Below are positions 8,155 to 15,855 of a stretch of 64,000 nt of DNA, one piece after another. Location of the stretch: positions 4,427 through 68,426 of the forward strand of contig DASUBU010000211.1 in the NCBI GenBank assembly GCA_035763125.1, read 5' to 3'. Position numbers and translations under genes: made by a program. Numbering within the stretch: position 1 is the first letter of the stretch; every line of letters begins with the position of its first letter. The notes beneath the pieces are model-generated. The model saw only the letters and a list, made by a program, of their open reading frames with translations, searched no databases and was not told where the DNA came from. This DNA is from SMAG-U1939 sp035763125 (GTDB taxonomy: Bacteria; Chloroflexota; Ktedonobacteria; Ktedonobacterales; JADMIN01).

Positions 8155-8718
8155 CTACTGTACGCGCTCCCAGCCGCCGGGATAGTCCACCACCAGGCCC
8201 ACATCGTCCACCGTCAGCTCAGCCATGAATCCGGTGGCGCTCTCGTAGCGATAGCGGCGCTCGTCGAGCCTGGTGTAGCGCTGTGGCAGCGGCTCGATGG
8301 TCAGTTCGGGGAAACGCACCCAGGCGGCAGTGACATCGCAGCTTTCGCCGATGGCAAGCGCCAGCCGGCGCAGTGGCAGCGTATTAGTCGCCGGTGTCAT
8401 GCCCAGATCTACGTCAACACAGCCATGTACCACTTCCAGCTCGCGGCCGTCGCCGTCGAACCAGCGCCGATTGTGTGCGCGCAGCTCGATATAGCGTTGC
8501 GCGGAGGGCGTGCGCAGCTCGACCCTGGCAGTGCGCGTGGCCCAGTCTGCGTCGCAGCCGACGGCGTAGCGCACCTGCGCTGGCTCGCCGTGATAGTCCG
8601 TGACCACCAGCCCCTCTAGCCGCCACCCGCGGGAGTCGCGCCACAGCGCACACTCATCGCTGCCCGTTCCACGTCCCGCCGCTGGCCGCCAGATAGCGGT
8701 CCGGTCTGCCTCTTTCAT
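8155..8718 (-). CDS. DUF1089 putative glycolipid-binding protein
   Basis: A 187-residue all-beta protein of the DUF1089 family, annotated elsewhere as putative glycolipid-binding. Visible family features are a Trp/Arg-rich first half (TAIWRP, ALWRDSRGWRLEGLVV, RYAVGCDADWATRTA), NRRWFDGDGRELEVVHGCVDVDLGMTPATNTLPLRRL and the ending GFMAELTVDDVGLVVDYPGGW. No signal peptide is present. It starts 4 nt after the macro-domain gene ends, in the same operon as the Nudix hydrolase. Its biochemical role is not established. Confidence 0.85.
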   Translation of the reverse strand: MKEADRTAIWRPAAGRGTGSDECALWRDSRGWRLEGLVVTDYHGEPAQVRYAVGCDADWATRTARVELRTPSAQRYIELRAHNRRWFDGDGRELEVVHGCVDVDLGMTPATNTLPLRRLALAIGESCDVTAAWVRFPELTIEPLPQRYTRLDERRYRYESATGFMAELTVDDVGLVVDYPGGWERVQ

Positions 8719-8722
8719 ATCG

Positions 8723-9304
8723 TTATCCGTCCCTGTCCTGGTCCTGGCGCGTCCCGCTCGCCTCGTCCGCACTGTCCGCGGTCTCCGCGCCGCCCATGTC
8801 CGCCAGCAGGCGCCTGTAGGTAATGTAGGCATCGTCGCTGAAGCAGACGAAGATGATCGCGCGGAGCGAGGTGGGCCGCGCCAAGAAGCGCCGCGCCTCG
8901 GTCAGCGCAATACGTGTCGCCGGCTCGAGTGGGTAGCCGTAGATGCCGGTGCTGATGGCCGGGAAGGCGATGGTCTCGACGCCGTGCGCGGCGGCCAGCG
9001 CCAGACTGTTGCGATAGCAGCTCGCCAGCAGCTCCGGCTCACCATGGTTGCCGCCATTCCAGACGGGTCCGACGACGTGGATGACGTAGCGCGCCGGCAG
9101 ACGGTGGCCGCCGGTCAGCTTAGCCTCGCCGGTGCGGCAGCCGCCGAGCGTACGGCATTCCGCGAGCAGCTCCGGCCCCGCCGCGCGGTGAATCGCGCCG
9201 TCTACCCCGCCGCCGCCCAGCAGCGAGCTGTTGGCCGCGTTGACGATGGCGTCCACCGCCAGCCGCGTGATGTCGCCCTGCACAATCTCGATGCGGCCCT
9301 GCAT
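8723..9304 (-). CDS. macro domain protein (ADP-ribose / O-acetyl-ADP-ribose deacetylase type)
   Basis: A 193-residue macro domain. GDITRLAVDAIVNAANSSLLGGGGVDGAIH is the ADP-ribose-binding signature of YmdB/MacroD proteins, and AISTGIYGYPLEPATRIAL is the second phosphate-binding loop. These enzymes hydrolyse O-acetyl-ADP-ribose or remove ADP-ribose from acidic residues. The last 20 residues are Asp/Arg-rich and not part of the fold. It sits between the Nudix hydrolase (2 nt upstream) and DUF1089 (4 nt downstream), a tight operon consistent with ADP-ribose turnover. Confidence 0.93.
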   Translation of the reverse strand: MQGRIEIVQGDITRLAVDAIVNAANSSLLGGGGVDGAIHRAAGPELLAECRTLGGCRTGEAKLTGGHRLPARYVIHVVGPVWNGGNHGEPELLASCYRNSLALAAAHGVETIAFPAISTGIYGYPLEPATRIALTEARRFLARPTSLRAIIFVCFSDDAYITYRRLLADMGGAETADSADEASGTRQDQDRDG

Positions 9305-9306
9305 GC

Positions 9307-9951
9307 CTACCTCCCAAGCGCGTCGCGGGCGAGCAGCAAGCCGATGACCGACTTGCTGTCATCAATGGCGCCGTCGCGGACGAGGTTGAGTGCCTCGGCC
9401 AGTGGCATCCACTCGAGCGAGTCAATCTCATGCGGGTCGGGCGCCGCGCCGGGGATTTGCTCCAGGCTGCGGGCCAGATAGATGGAGATCGCCTCGTTGG
9501 TGAAGCCGGGCGACGTGAAGACGCGCGTCAGCAGCTGCCAGTCGCTCGCCAGGAAGCCCGTCTCCTCGCGCAGCTCGCGCACGGCGGTCAAATCAGGGTG
9601 GTCACGCTCCTCCGGCTCGACTAGGCCGGCGGGGATCTCCAGCAGGTCTTTGCCAACCGCTGGCCGGCGCTGCCGGACCAATGCCACACGCGGCTCCGCA
9701 TACGGCTCACGCGTGGGGGCAGGATCGTAGCGTATGGCGACGATGGCCACGGCGTCGGGGTGGCCCACGATCTCGTAGGGTGTGGTGCTGCCGTCGGCGT
9801 GCGTCACAGGTATCTGCCGGATGGTAATCAGCTTGCCTGTGTAGATCGTCCGCGCACGCGGCCGTGCGGCTCGCGCCGAGCCAGCCGCCGCACTTCGGCT
9901 CGTCCCGACCTTCTTCATTCCCCGTTTGGACGCCGTCGTCCGCTCGCTCAT
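9307..9951 (-). CDS. Nudix hydrolase, ADP-ribose pyrophosphatase-like
   Basis: A 214-residue protein. A basic, Ala-rich N-terminus (about 35 residues) is followed by the ADPRase fold: IYTGKLITIRQ, HPDAVAIVAI, RQRRPAVGKDLLEIPAG, and the Nudix box ending RELREETGF. The box has two extra residues between its G-x5-E part and RELREETG compared with the standard spacing. Such enzymes split ADP-ribose to AMP and ribose-5-phosphate. ATG 9951 has GGAGAGG upstream; longer versions into 10029 are less likely. It is the first gene of the Nudix-macro-DUF1089 operon. Confidence 0.9.
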   Translation of the reverse strand: MSERTTASKRGMKKVGTSRSAAAGSARAARPRARTIYTGKLITIRQIPVTHADGSTTPYEIVGHPDAVAIVAIRYDPAPTREPYAEPRVALVRQRRPAVGKDLLEIPAGLVEPEERDHPDLTAVRELREETGFLASDWQLLTRVFTSPGFTNEAISIYLARSLEQIPGAAPDPHEIDSLEWMPLAEALNLVRDGAIDDSKSVIGLLLARDALGR

Positions 9952-10044
9952 GGCCTTCGCCTCTCCGGCCCCACGTGCGCGCTCCACGTGCACGCCTCGC
10001 CGCAGCATAACACGCGCGGCGCTGCGCAAGCCAGCGGGCGGCGG

Positions 10045-11307
10045 CTACACGGTCAGCGCGCCGCGGACGAAGTATTGCGTCTGCACGACGAGCAACAGCG
10101 TGAAGACCGCCAGCACGAGCGCTGTCTGCCACGGACGGCGAGTGAGTCGCGCGAGCAGCAGCAGGCACGGGAAAATTTCGAGCATGTAGCGCGCGTCGGA
10201 GAGCAGCGGCCAGCCGTTGGTGGGGTAGGTGAGCACGAGCACAAAGATCGCCACGCTGAAGAGCAGATCACCCACGGGCAAGCGACGGATGCCGAGGATG
10301 AGCAGGATAGCGAAGAGCACGACGCAGAAGATATCTATCAGCTCGTCCGCGCGGAAGCGTGGGTTGGTCTGGCCCAAGAAGAATGGCACGGCATAGGCGA
10401 GGGTGGCCCAGGGCGCCGTGAGCTTGTGGTGCCAGTAGCGCTCGGCGTGCTCGAAGGCCAGGGGATCGCCGACGGCGAGCCAGAGCCACGCCATGAAGAG
10501 CAGCAACCCACCAGGAATCAGCACGATTGCCAGCGCATCGGCATGGAGACGCGACATCTGGCGTGGTAAGTGAGGAAGATGGAGCGGGTGGGGCCAGCGC
10601 CAGCCGTGGGCACTGGCGTACGAGAAGGCGAAGGGCAGGACGAGGAAGAGGCCCATCTGGCGCGTCGTCGCGGCCAGCAAGCCGAGCGCGCCAGCCAGCC
10701 ACCAGCGCTGGTGACGCAGCGCTACCACGCACCAGATGGCCAGCGCCAGGAAGAGCGATTCGGCGTAGCCGGCGAAGAGGAAGAGGGCGGAGGGGAAGAG
10801 GGTGAGGTAGAGCATGGCTCGGCGGGCAGTGGGGAGGTCGGCGTCGCGTGCGGCCAGCGCGGCCAGCCCCAGCAGCGCGACGAGATAGGCGGCGTTCGAG
10901 ACGACCAGTGTGGCGATGTAGTCAGCGTGGTAGCGGGGACCAAGCGGCTCGAAGGGCAGTGCGACGAGGTGCACGAGCCACGGCATCAGCGGGAAGAACG
11001 CGTCGCGCCAGGGTGTGGCGGCCAAGTAGCCATCGGCCGCCAGCCGCGCGTAGTAGCTGGCATCGTAGCGCACCCAGGTGCCGACAAACGAGCTGGTGCC
11101 GCTGCCGATAGGCGCCAGGAAGCGCTGCGCAAGCAGCGTGAGCAGCACGAAGCCGGCACGCGAGATGGCGAAGATCGCCAGGGCGAACCGCACGAGCTCC
11201 GGCGTGAGCCCCAGCCGGCGCAGCGTGCCTGCCAGCCACAGCCGTCCTGCCAGCGGGCGCTCCGCCGCGGCCTCGCGCTTCGCGGTGATCGCCGGGGTGT
11301 CGCTCAC
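10045..11307 (-). CDS. PIG-V-like mannosyltransferase, GT-C membrane glycosyltransferase
   Basis: A 420-residue polytopic membrane protein with about 10 hydrophobic segments. FVGTWVRYDASYYARLAADGY in the first luminal/periplasmic loop is the GT-C signature of PIG-V/GPI mannosyltransferase 2-like bacterial proteins, where the acidic residue after WVRY is the likely base. FFPLMPWLVHL and LFPSALFLFAGYAESLFLAL are also family-typical. It probably transfers mannose from a polyprenyl-phosphate donor to a cell-envelope lipid or protein. It precedes the Nudix gene on the same strand with about 90 nt between. Confidence 0.85.
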   Translation of the reverse strand: MSDTPAITAKREAAAERPLAGRLWLAGTLRRLGLTPELVRFALAIFAISRAGFVLLTLLAQRFLAPIGSGTSSFVGTWVRYDASYYARLAADGYLAATPWRDAFFPLMPWLVHLVALPFEPLGPRYHADYIATLVVSNAAYLVALLGLAALAARDADLPTARRAMLYLTLFPSALFLFAGYAESLFLALAIWCVVALRHQRWWLAGALGLLAATTRQMGLFLVLPFAFSYASAHGWRWPHPLHLPHLPRQMSRLHADALAIVLIPGGLLLFMAWLWLAVGDPLAFEHAERYWHHKLTAPWATLAYAVPFFLGQTNPRFRADELIDIFCVVLFAILLILGIRRLPVGDLLFSVAIFVLVLTYPTNGWPLLSDARYMLEIFPCLLLLARLTRRPWQTALVLAVFTLLLVVQTQYFVRGALTV

Positions 11308-11605
11308 GTCACGTGCTCCTCATGGCCGCGCTCGGCGTCTCCGTCGTACTCCCTGGCGTCACCGCCGTCTGTCGCGGCCCGCATAGGCGGATACTGCCGC
11401 CGTGACGCTCTCACACGCCACTATAGCGAAGGGTGGGGTCGAGGACAAGCAAGGGCGGCATTCGTGCTGGGTGCTGCGGTATGCTCTGGGCGAGCGGCCG
11501 GCTGAAGGGTGCTGGCTATCGGAGCCGCCGGCCGGTGCGGGCCGGCGGAGGCAGAGTGCCGCGCGGCGCGTGGCGCATAGCGAGCGCGGCGGGAGGGAGC
11601 GACCT

Positions 11606-11986
11606 GTGGCGGTGCGGATCGCGGCGATGACCCTGCGTGTGATCTTCCTGGTCAATTTGGTGTTGGGCATGCTCTTCTGGACACACACGCTCGTCGGACA
11701 GTCGGCGGCGGGCTGGAAGCTGCTGCACATGGCGCTCGGCATCCTCTTCGTCGCGGCGCTGTGGCTGCTGGGAGCCCTGCAAGCGATGCGCGGCGGGCCT
11801 ATCGGTCTGATGGTGGGCACCTTCGTTCTCGGACTGTTGCTGGCCATCATTGGCTTCGTGCAGGACGAGACGGCCTGGCTGCAGATCATCCATGTGCTGC
11901 TGGCGCTCGGGGCCATTGGGCTGGGCGAGATGAGCGGGGCGCGCTACCGCCGGCTGAGCGCAGGTGCGGCTGCGCGCGGCGCGTAG
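11606..11986 (+). CDS. small four-helix membrane protein, unassigned
   Basis: A 126-residue protein with four hydrophobic segments: FLVNLVLGMLFW, LLHMALGILFVAALWLLGAL, IGLMVGTFVLGLLLAIIGFV and IIHVLLALGAIGLGEM. No catalytic motif is recognised. GTG 11606 is preferred because GGGAGGG lies about 8 nt before it; ATG 11627 (7 codons later) is the alternative. Its stop is 4 nt before the nitrilase-fold gene, so the two are co-translated. It may anchor or assist that protein, but this is only positional inference. Confidence 0.65.
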   Translation: MAVRIAAMTLRVIFLVNLVLGMLFWTHTLVGQSAAGWKLLHMALGILFVAALWLLGALQAMRGGPIGLMVGTFVLGLLLAIIGFVQDETAWLQIIHVLLALGAIGLGEMSGARYRRLSAGAAARGA

Positions 11987-11990
11987 ACCG

Positions 11991-13217
11991 ATGGCGCGCG
12001 GGGATGGCAGCACGGCGCGCGATGAGACCCTTGTTCGTCTGATCGCCGTCGGCAACCGCATTCGTATTCCCGCCAGTGAGGCCGCCTTTCGCGCTGAGCT
12101 TGAGCGCATCGTCGGGCTGGCCGTTCCGCACATCGCAGACGACCGTCCAACGCTGGTGGCGCTGGGCGAGCTGCTGGGGCTGCCGGCCGCGCTGGCCGGG
12201 CCGCGCGGCGCTCTGGCTCGCCGCGCGCACCGCTCGCGCACGGCGCTGAGTTTGCTCGCGCTGGCCTCTCTACCGCGCGTGCTGGCCTACCGCCGCCGCT
12301 GGCCGGGCATCTCGCTGCCCCGCGCGCTGCTGCTCGCGCTGACCGATGCGCTCTACCGTCCGTTTGCCGAAATGCTCTCGGCGCTGGCCCACCGCCATCA
12401 CATCACCATCGCCGCCACCACACTCGCGCCGCGCGTGCGGCGCTCGACCGACCCCCGCGTGATCCGCCGCTTCAGCCGCCGCGGCGCGAATGCCGTCTAC
12501 CTGCCCACCGGCCCGGAAGTCTACAACGCCGCGCTGGTCTTTGGTCCCGACGGCGCGCTTCTCGGCCGCGTGGAAAAGGTCTTCCTCACACCATCCGAGC
12601 GCGAGACGCTGGATCTGTCGCCGGGGCGACTGGAGGACGTGCAGGTGATCGAGTCGCCGGCTGGGCGGCTGGGCGTGGCGATCAGCCTGGATGCCTTCAC
12701 GCCGGAGTATCTGCGCCGGCTCGACGCGCTGGGCGCCGAGATCGTGGTGCAGAACGACGCCAACGACGCGCCCTGGGCAGGGCCGGGTGGGCGCGGCGCC
12801 TGGCAGCCGCTGGAATGGCTCGACGCGGTGCTCGGCGCGCTCCAGCCGGCGTATCCGAATCTGCGCTACGACGTGTGCCCAATGCAGACCGGCAATTTCT
12901 TCGACATCGTCTTCGACGGCCAGTCCACCTTCACCGCCCGTGCCGAGACGCCTCCAGAGCGCCCGCGCGCCCTGATCGGCGTGGACGAGTACGTCTCGGT
13001 GGCGACCGGCGAGCCGCTGGTGGGGCGCTTCCTGGCTGTCGCGCCGTGGGTGGCGCCCGATCCAGCCGACGAGGAGCCGGCGCTCTCGCTGGAGGAGCGC
13101 CGCGCGCGACTCGCCGCGATCAGCCGCGAGCTACGGCCCGGCGGCTCGCGCGCGAACGCCTACCGCGAGTCGGTGATCTGGGCCGACGTGCCCGTGCGCA
13201 GCGCAACTAGTGGATGA
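11991..13217 (+). CDS. carbon-nitrogen hydrolase (nitrilase) fold protein with Cys-to-Ser at the nucleophile
   Basis: A 408-residue protein with nitrilase-superfamily landmarks. Glu60 in LVALGELLGLP fits the general base, Lys196 in GRVEKVFLTPSE the catalytic Lys, and the nucleophile elbow reads GVAISLDAFTPEY, where family members have CyD-x-x-F-P-E. The Cys is therefore replaced by Ser232. An insertion (about 75-135) and a long C-terminal extension (350-408) are unusual. It may be a pseudo-enzyme, a binding protein or a serine variant. It is coupled to the preceding small membrane protein and converges on the TfoX-like gene. Confidence 0.72.
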   Translation: MARGDGSTARDETLVRLIAVGNRIRIPASEAAFRAELERIVGLAVPHIADDRPTLVALGELLGLPAALAGPRGALARRAHRSRTALSLLALASLPRVLAYRRRWPGISLPRALLLALTDALYRPFAEMLSALAHRHHITIAATTLAPRVRRSTDPRVIRRFSRRGANAVYLPTGPEVYNAALVFGPDGALLGRVEKVFLTPSERETLDLSPGRLEDVQVIESPAGRLGVAISLDAFTPEYLRRLDALGAEIVVQNDANDAPWAGPGGRGAWQPLEWLDAVLGALQPAYPNLRYDVCPMQTGNFFDIVFDGQSTFTARAETPPERPRALIGVDEYVSVATGEPLVGRFLAVAPWVAPDPADEEPALSLEERRARLAAISRELRPGGSRANAYRESVIWADVPVRSATSG

Positions 13218-13222
13218 TCTTG

Positions 13223-13234
13223 CTTAGCGCTAAG
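13223..13234. repeat. 12-bp perfect palindrome at a convergent gene junction
   Basis: CTTAGCGCTAAG lies just after the nitrilase-fold gene and overlaps the last codons of the converging TfoX-like gene. It may end transcription on both strands, but it has no T tract. Confidence 0.35.
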
Positions 13235-13562
13235 AGGCCACGAATGCGAGCGCTTCGCGTGCCAGCAGCAGCCATTCCTCGTCGGAGGCTGGGTCTATGG
13301 CGATCCACTCCTTCATCGGCCGGCCGCGATTGGCGGTGAAGCGCTCGCCCGCGCCGGAAACGACGAGAGCATCTACCCGCGCCTTCGGCAGCTTGACGAC
13401 CAGTTGGCCGCGGACGAGCATGGCGAAGATCTTGCCGTGGAACTTCAGCCCCGCCGAGCCGAAGGCCTTGCCTTCGGTGGGTGGCGTGACACCGGGCGTG
13501 CCGAGGAATCCCTCGACGAGCGCGGCAAAGCGCGCTTCGGGCGTGATTGGTGATTGGCTCAT
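13230..13562 (-). CDS. TfoX N-terminal-domain-like protein
   Basis: A 110-residue protein matching the TfoX/Sxy N-terminal domain. KAFGSAGLKFHGKIFAMLVRGQLVVKLP is the family core and GRPMKEWIAID the C-terminal strand. In gammaproteobacteria TfoX controls competence genes; stand-alone versions like this are common in soil bacteria and have no known role. GGAGG lies 10 nt before the ATG. It is divergent from the TetR regulator at 13755, sharing an upstream region with a strong promoter directed towards tetR. Confidence 0.85.
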   Translation of the reverse strand: MSQSPITPEARFAALVEGFLGTPGVTPPTEGKAFGSAGLKFHGKIFAMLVRGQLVVKLPKARVDALVVSGAGERFTANRGRPMKEWIAIDPASDEEWLLLAREALAFVAS

Positions 13563-13670
13563 GAAACGGAAGCCTCCTCCATAGAGAGCGATAGCGGGCC
13601 CTGGACGGTCAGATGCCGCGACCGGCCAACGCAGCACAGCGATGGCCCTAATTCCTTTTGAGGGTTCTCC

Positions 13671-13700
13671 TTGACAGGCGCTCTTGCGGTCAGGTATGCT
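13671..13700 (+). promoter_or_regulatory. sigma-70-type promoter for the TetR regulator
   Basis: TTGACA at 13671-13676 and TATGCT at 13695-13700 are separated by 18 nt, a near-consensus vegetative promoter about 55 nt before the TetR start. The operator-like palindrome begins 14 nt downstream, where bound repressor would block initiation. Confidence 0.65.
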
Positions 13701-13713
13701 TGCCGTAGATTCA

Positions 13714-13729
13714 CTGAGTGAACGTTCAG
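13714..13729. promoter_or_regulatory. candidate TetR operator 1
   Basis: CTGAGTGAACGTTCAG contains the perfect 10-bp palindrome TGAACGTTCA (13719-13728). It lies between the promoter and the TetR gene. A related palindrome before the ABC operon (14395-14414) shares CTGA-n-TGA-n4-TCA, supporting recognition by one regulator. Confidence 0.6.
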
Positions 13730-13754
13730 CCAACGAAATTTGGAGGGAGGCGAG

Positions 13755-14342
13755 ATGGTGGCGTCTACCCCTTCCAAGCGCGGCGCGCAGGCCCAAGAGC
13801 GGCGCAACCAACTGATCGACGTGGCGCGCTCCCTCTTTGCCGAGAAGGGGATGGAGCGCACCAGTATCAAAGAGATCGCCGCGGCGGCCGATGTGGCGCA
13901 AGGGCTGATCTACCACTATTTCCGCAGCAAAGACGAGCTGTTCTGGGCGATCATTCAGCGCGACAACCCGATGCCGGTGATGATGGACGTCTATGCGCAC
14001 GCCGAGGGGATGCCCGTCCGTGACTTCTTGATCTACGCCGCCAGGACCGCCTTTGCCACGGCCAGCGAGCGGCGTGATCTGATTCGCATCATCATCCACG
14101 AGACGATGGCGCATCCTGAGATGCAACAGAGCTTGCGGGGGCTACAGCAGATGGCCATTGGGATGCTGAGCGGCTATCTGACCGGCCGCGTCGCCGCCGG
14201 TGAGCTGCGCCCGCACGATACGCAGGTCAGCGCGCGCATGCTCATGGGCTCGGTGATCGCAATGCTCGTGACTGGCCTGCCGCCGGAGCCATATATCGAG
14301 CAGGTGGTCGAGAACCTGCTGCACGGCATCGGGGCGCAATAG
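13755..14342 (+). CDS. TetR/AcrR-family transcriptional repressor
   Basis: A 195-residue regulator. The N-terminal helix-turn-helix is typical: RRNQLIDVARSLFAEKGMERTSIKEIAAAADVAQGLIYHYFRSKDELF, residues about 16-63. The C-terminal ligand domain is helical and diverged. TetR proteins release DNA on binding a small molecule, commonly a substrate of the adjacent pump. ATG 13755 follows GGAGGGAGG. The gene lies immediately before the ABC-2 exporter operon, and similar palindromes precede both units, so it probably represses itself and the exporter. Confidence 0.93.
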   Translation: MVASTPSKRGAQAQERRNQLIDVARSLFAEKGMERTSIKEIAAAADVAQGLIYHYFRSKDELFWAIIQRDNPMPVMMDVYAHAEGMPVRDFLIYAARTAFATASERRDLIRIIIHETMAHPEMQQSLRGLQQMAIGMLSGYLTGRVAAGELRPHDTQVSARMLMGSVIAMLVTGLPPEPYIEQVVENLLHGIGAQ

Positions 14343-14394
14343 TTCGGCGCGCAGCCGCCGCAAAGGGAGGTAGACATACACCGCGGCCAATTAA

Positions 14395-14414
14395 CTGACT
14401 GAGTACTCACTCAG
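14395..14414. promoter_or_regulatory. candidate TetR operator 2
   Basis: A 20-bp dyad CTGA-c-TGAGTACTCA-c-TCAG, symmetric except for one base pair, with the perfect core TGAGTACTCA at 14400-14409. It ends 36 nt before the ABC ATPase start and has the same half-site pattern as the dyad before tetR. Confidence 0.6.
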
Positions 14415-14450
14415 CACTCATCTTCGAACCGCCTTTCAGGAGGCTCGCCC

Positions 14451-15263
14451 ATGCAGGCAAATCGCCCAGATGCGCCAGTCGTGCTCGACGGCGTGACGAA
14501 AGTCTTCGGCAAACTGCGCGCGCTGGACGGCGTCAGCTTCGATGTCGCGGCCGGCGAGACGTTCGGCTTGATTGGTCCCAACGGCTCCGGCAAGACGACG
14601 CTGATCCGTCTGCTGCTCGGGCTGGCGCGCCCCACCGCTGGCACGATTCGCGTGCTCGGCCGCCCGATGCCTGCCCGTTCGGTCGCCCTGCGCATTGGCT
14701 ACATGACGCAGGCCAATGCGCTCTACGGCGATCTGACGGCGCGCGAGAATCTGACCTTCTTCGGCGCGATCTATGGCCTGCATGGCGCGCGGCTGCGGCG
14801 ACGCATCGAGGCGGTGCTCGAGCTGGTTGGCCTGACCGAGCGTGGCGGGGCGACGGTCGGCACGCTCAGCGGCGGGATGCGCCAGCGCGTCTCGCTGGCC
14901 TGCGCGCTGATCCACGAGCCGCGGCTGCTCTTCCTCGACGAGCCGACGGTCGGCATAGACCCGGAGCTGCGGCTGACGTTCTGGGACTACTTCAAGCGGC
15001 TGAACGCTGAAGGCGTCACGATTCTGGTCTCGACGCACCACCTGGATGAGGCGGCACGCTGCGACCGGCTGGCGCTGCTGCGCTTCGGTAGGCTGCTGGC
15101 GGTGGATAGTCCGGACGCCCTGCGCCGCCAGTCGGGCGAGGATGACTTCGACCGCGCCTTCCTCTACTTTGCCCAGCGGCCGGAGGCGGAGAGAGAACGC
15201 GCCACCGGAGACACCGGAGACACGGAGGTGCACAGAGCGGGGAGAGAGTGGCAGACCGAATAG
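14451..15263 (+). CDS. ABC transporter ATP-binding protein (ABC-2 exporter)
   Basis: A 270-residue ATPase with Walker A GPNGSGKT, Q-loop region MTQANALYGDLTARENL, signature LSGGMRQR, Walker B LLFLDEP and switch His in STHHLDEA. The overall type is CcmA/DrrA-like drug or lipid export. The C-terminal 35 residues, after the NBD, are charged and low-complexity (AERERATGDTGDTEVHRAG), encoded partly by short GGAGACAC repeats. The partner permease is at 15856, after the F420-type oxidoreductase and a tiny ORF. A TetR operator-like dyad lies just upstream. Confidence 0.93.
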   Translation: MQANRPDAPVVLDGVTKVFGKLRALDGVSFDVAAGETFGLIGPNGSGKTTLIRLLLGLARPTAGTIRVLGRPMPARSVALRIGYMTQANALYGDLTARENLTFFGAIYGLHGARLRRRIEAVLELVGLTERGGATVGTLSGGMRQRVSLACALIHEPRLLFLDEPTVGIDPELRLTFWDYFKRLNAEGVTILVSTHHLDEAARCDRLALLRFGRLLAVDSPDALRRQSGEDDFDRAFLYFAQRPEAERERATGDTGDTEVHRAGREWQTE

Positions 15264-15322
15264 GGTGGATATGGAGAGCGTGAAGAAGGCGAACGGGGTG
15301 AACAGGGGAAGGACGGTATCGC

Positions 15323-15724
15323 ATGCCGCTGCCACAAACAGTTGCGCGTTTCAATCGCCGCGTGACCAATCGTATCACAGGCCAATTTGCCGACCAGTTG
15401 CCGGGGTTCGGCATCGTGATCCACAAAGGGCGCCGGTCGGGGCGGATGTACCACACGCCTCTCAATGTCTTCCGCGCTGGGAATGACTACATCATCGCGC
15501 TGACCTACGGCGCTGAGACGGACTGGGTGCGCAACGTGCTCGCGGCAGACGGGTGCGAGATCGTGACACGCGGTCGGCGCATCCGCCTCGCCCATCCGCG
15601 CCTCATCACGGACCCGCCCATGCCATGGGCGCCGTTGCCCGTGCGCCTGATCCTCAGAGCGACTGGCGTGACGGAGTACATGCGATTGACGCGCGTCGCG
15701 GCCGAGGGTGGAGAGCCGCGATGA
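15323..15724 (+). CDS. F420H2-dependent nitroreductase-family (DDN/FDOR-A) oxidoreductase
   Basis: A 133-residue split-beta-barrel flavin/deazaflavin oxidoreductase. Signatures are VIHKGRRSGRMYHTPLNVF and LTYGAETDWVRNVLAADG, matching deazaflavin-dependent nitroreductases (DUF385). Such enzymes reduce quinones, nitro compounds and other xenobiotics with F420H2. It lies inside the ABC exporter operon between ATPase and permease genes, suggesting combined modification and export of a toxic compound. Its stop overlaps the start of a 25-residue ORF (ATGA). Confidence 0.87.
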   Translation: MPLPQTVARFNRRVTNRITGQFADQLPGFGIVIHKGRRSGRMYHTPLNVFRAGNDYIIALTYGAETDWVRNVLAADGCEIVTRGRRIRLAHPRLITDPPMPWAPLPVRLILRATGVTEYMRLTRVAAEGGEPR

Positions 15725-15798
15725 CGCTCAATCTGCCGTACCTCCTGGCGCTGGCGGCGGTCCTCTGGGTGCTGGGCGCGTGGGTCGCCTCGCTCTGA
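15721..15798 (+). CDS. 25-residue single-TM microprotein candidate
   Basis: A tiny ORF of 25 residues whose ATG overlaps the stop of the F420-type gene (ATGA), the usual mark of translational coupling. Nearly the whole peptide is one hydrophobic helix (LPYLLALAAVLWVLGAWVASL). It ends 57 nt before the ABC permease gene. It could be a small subunit or assembly factor of the exporter. No homology claim can be made at this length, and a chance ORF remains possible. Confidence 0.4.
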   Translation: MTLNLPYLLALAAVLWVLGAWVASL

Positions 15799-15855
15799 CT
15801 CGTATGCTTATGCAAGCCCATGTGGCATGAGACGGTGAGGGGAGGGTGGAAAGCC

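Noticed and set aside
15195..15230. Short GGAGACAC direct repeats at the end of the ABC ATPase gene
   Set aside because: Only two partial copies; considered low-complexity coding sequence rather than a repeat array.
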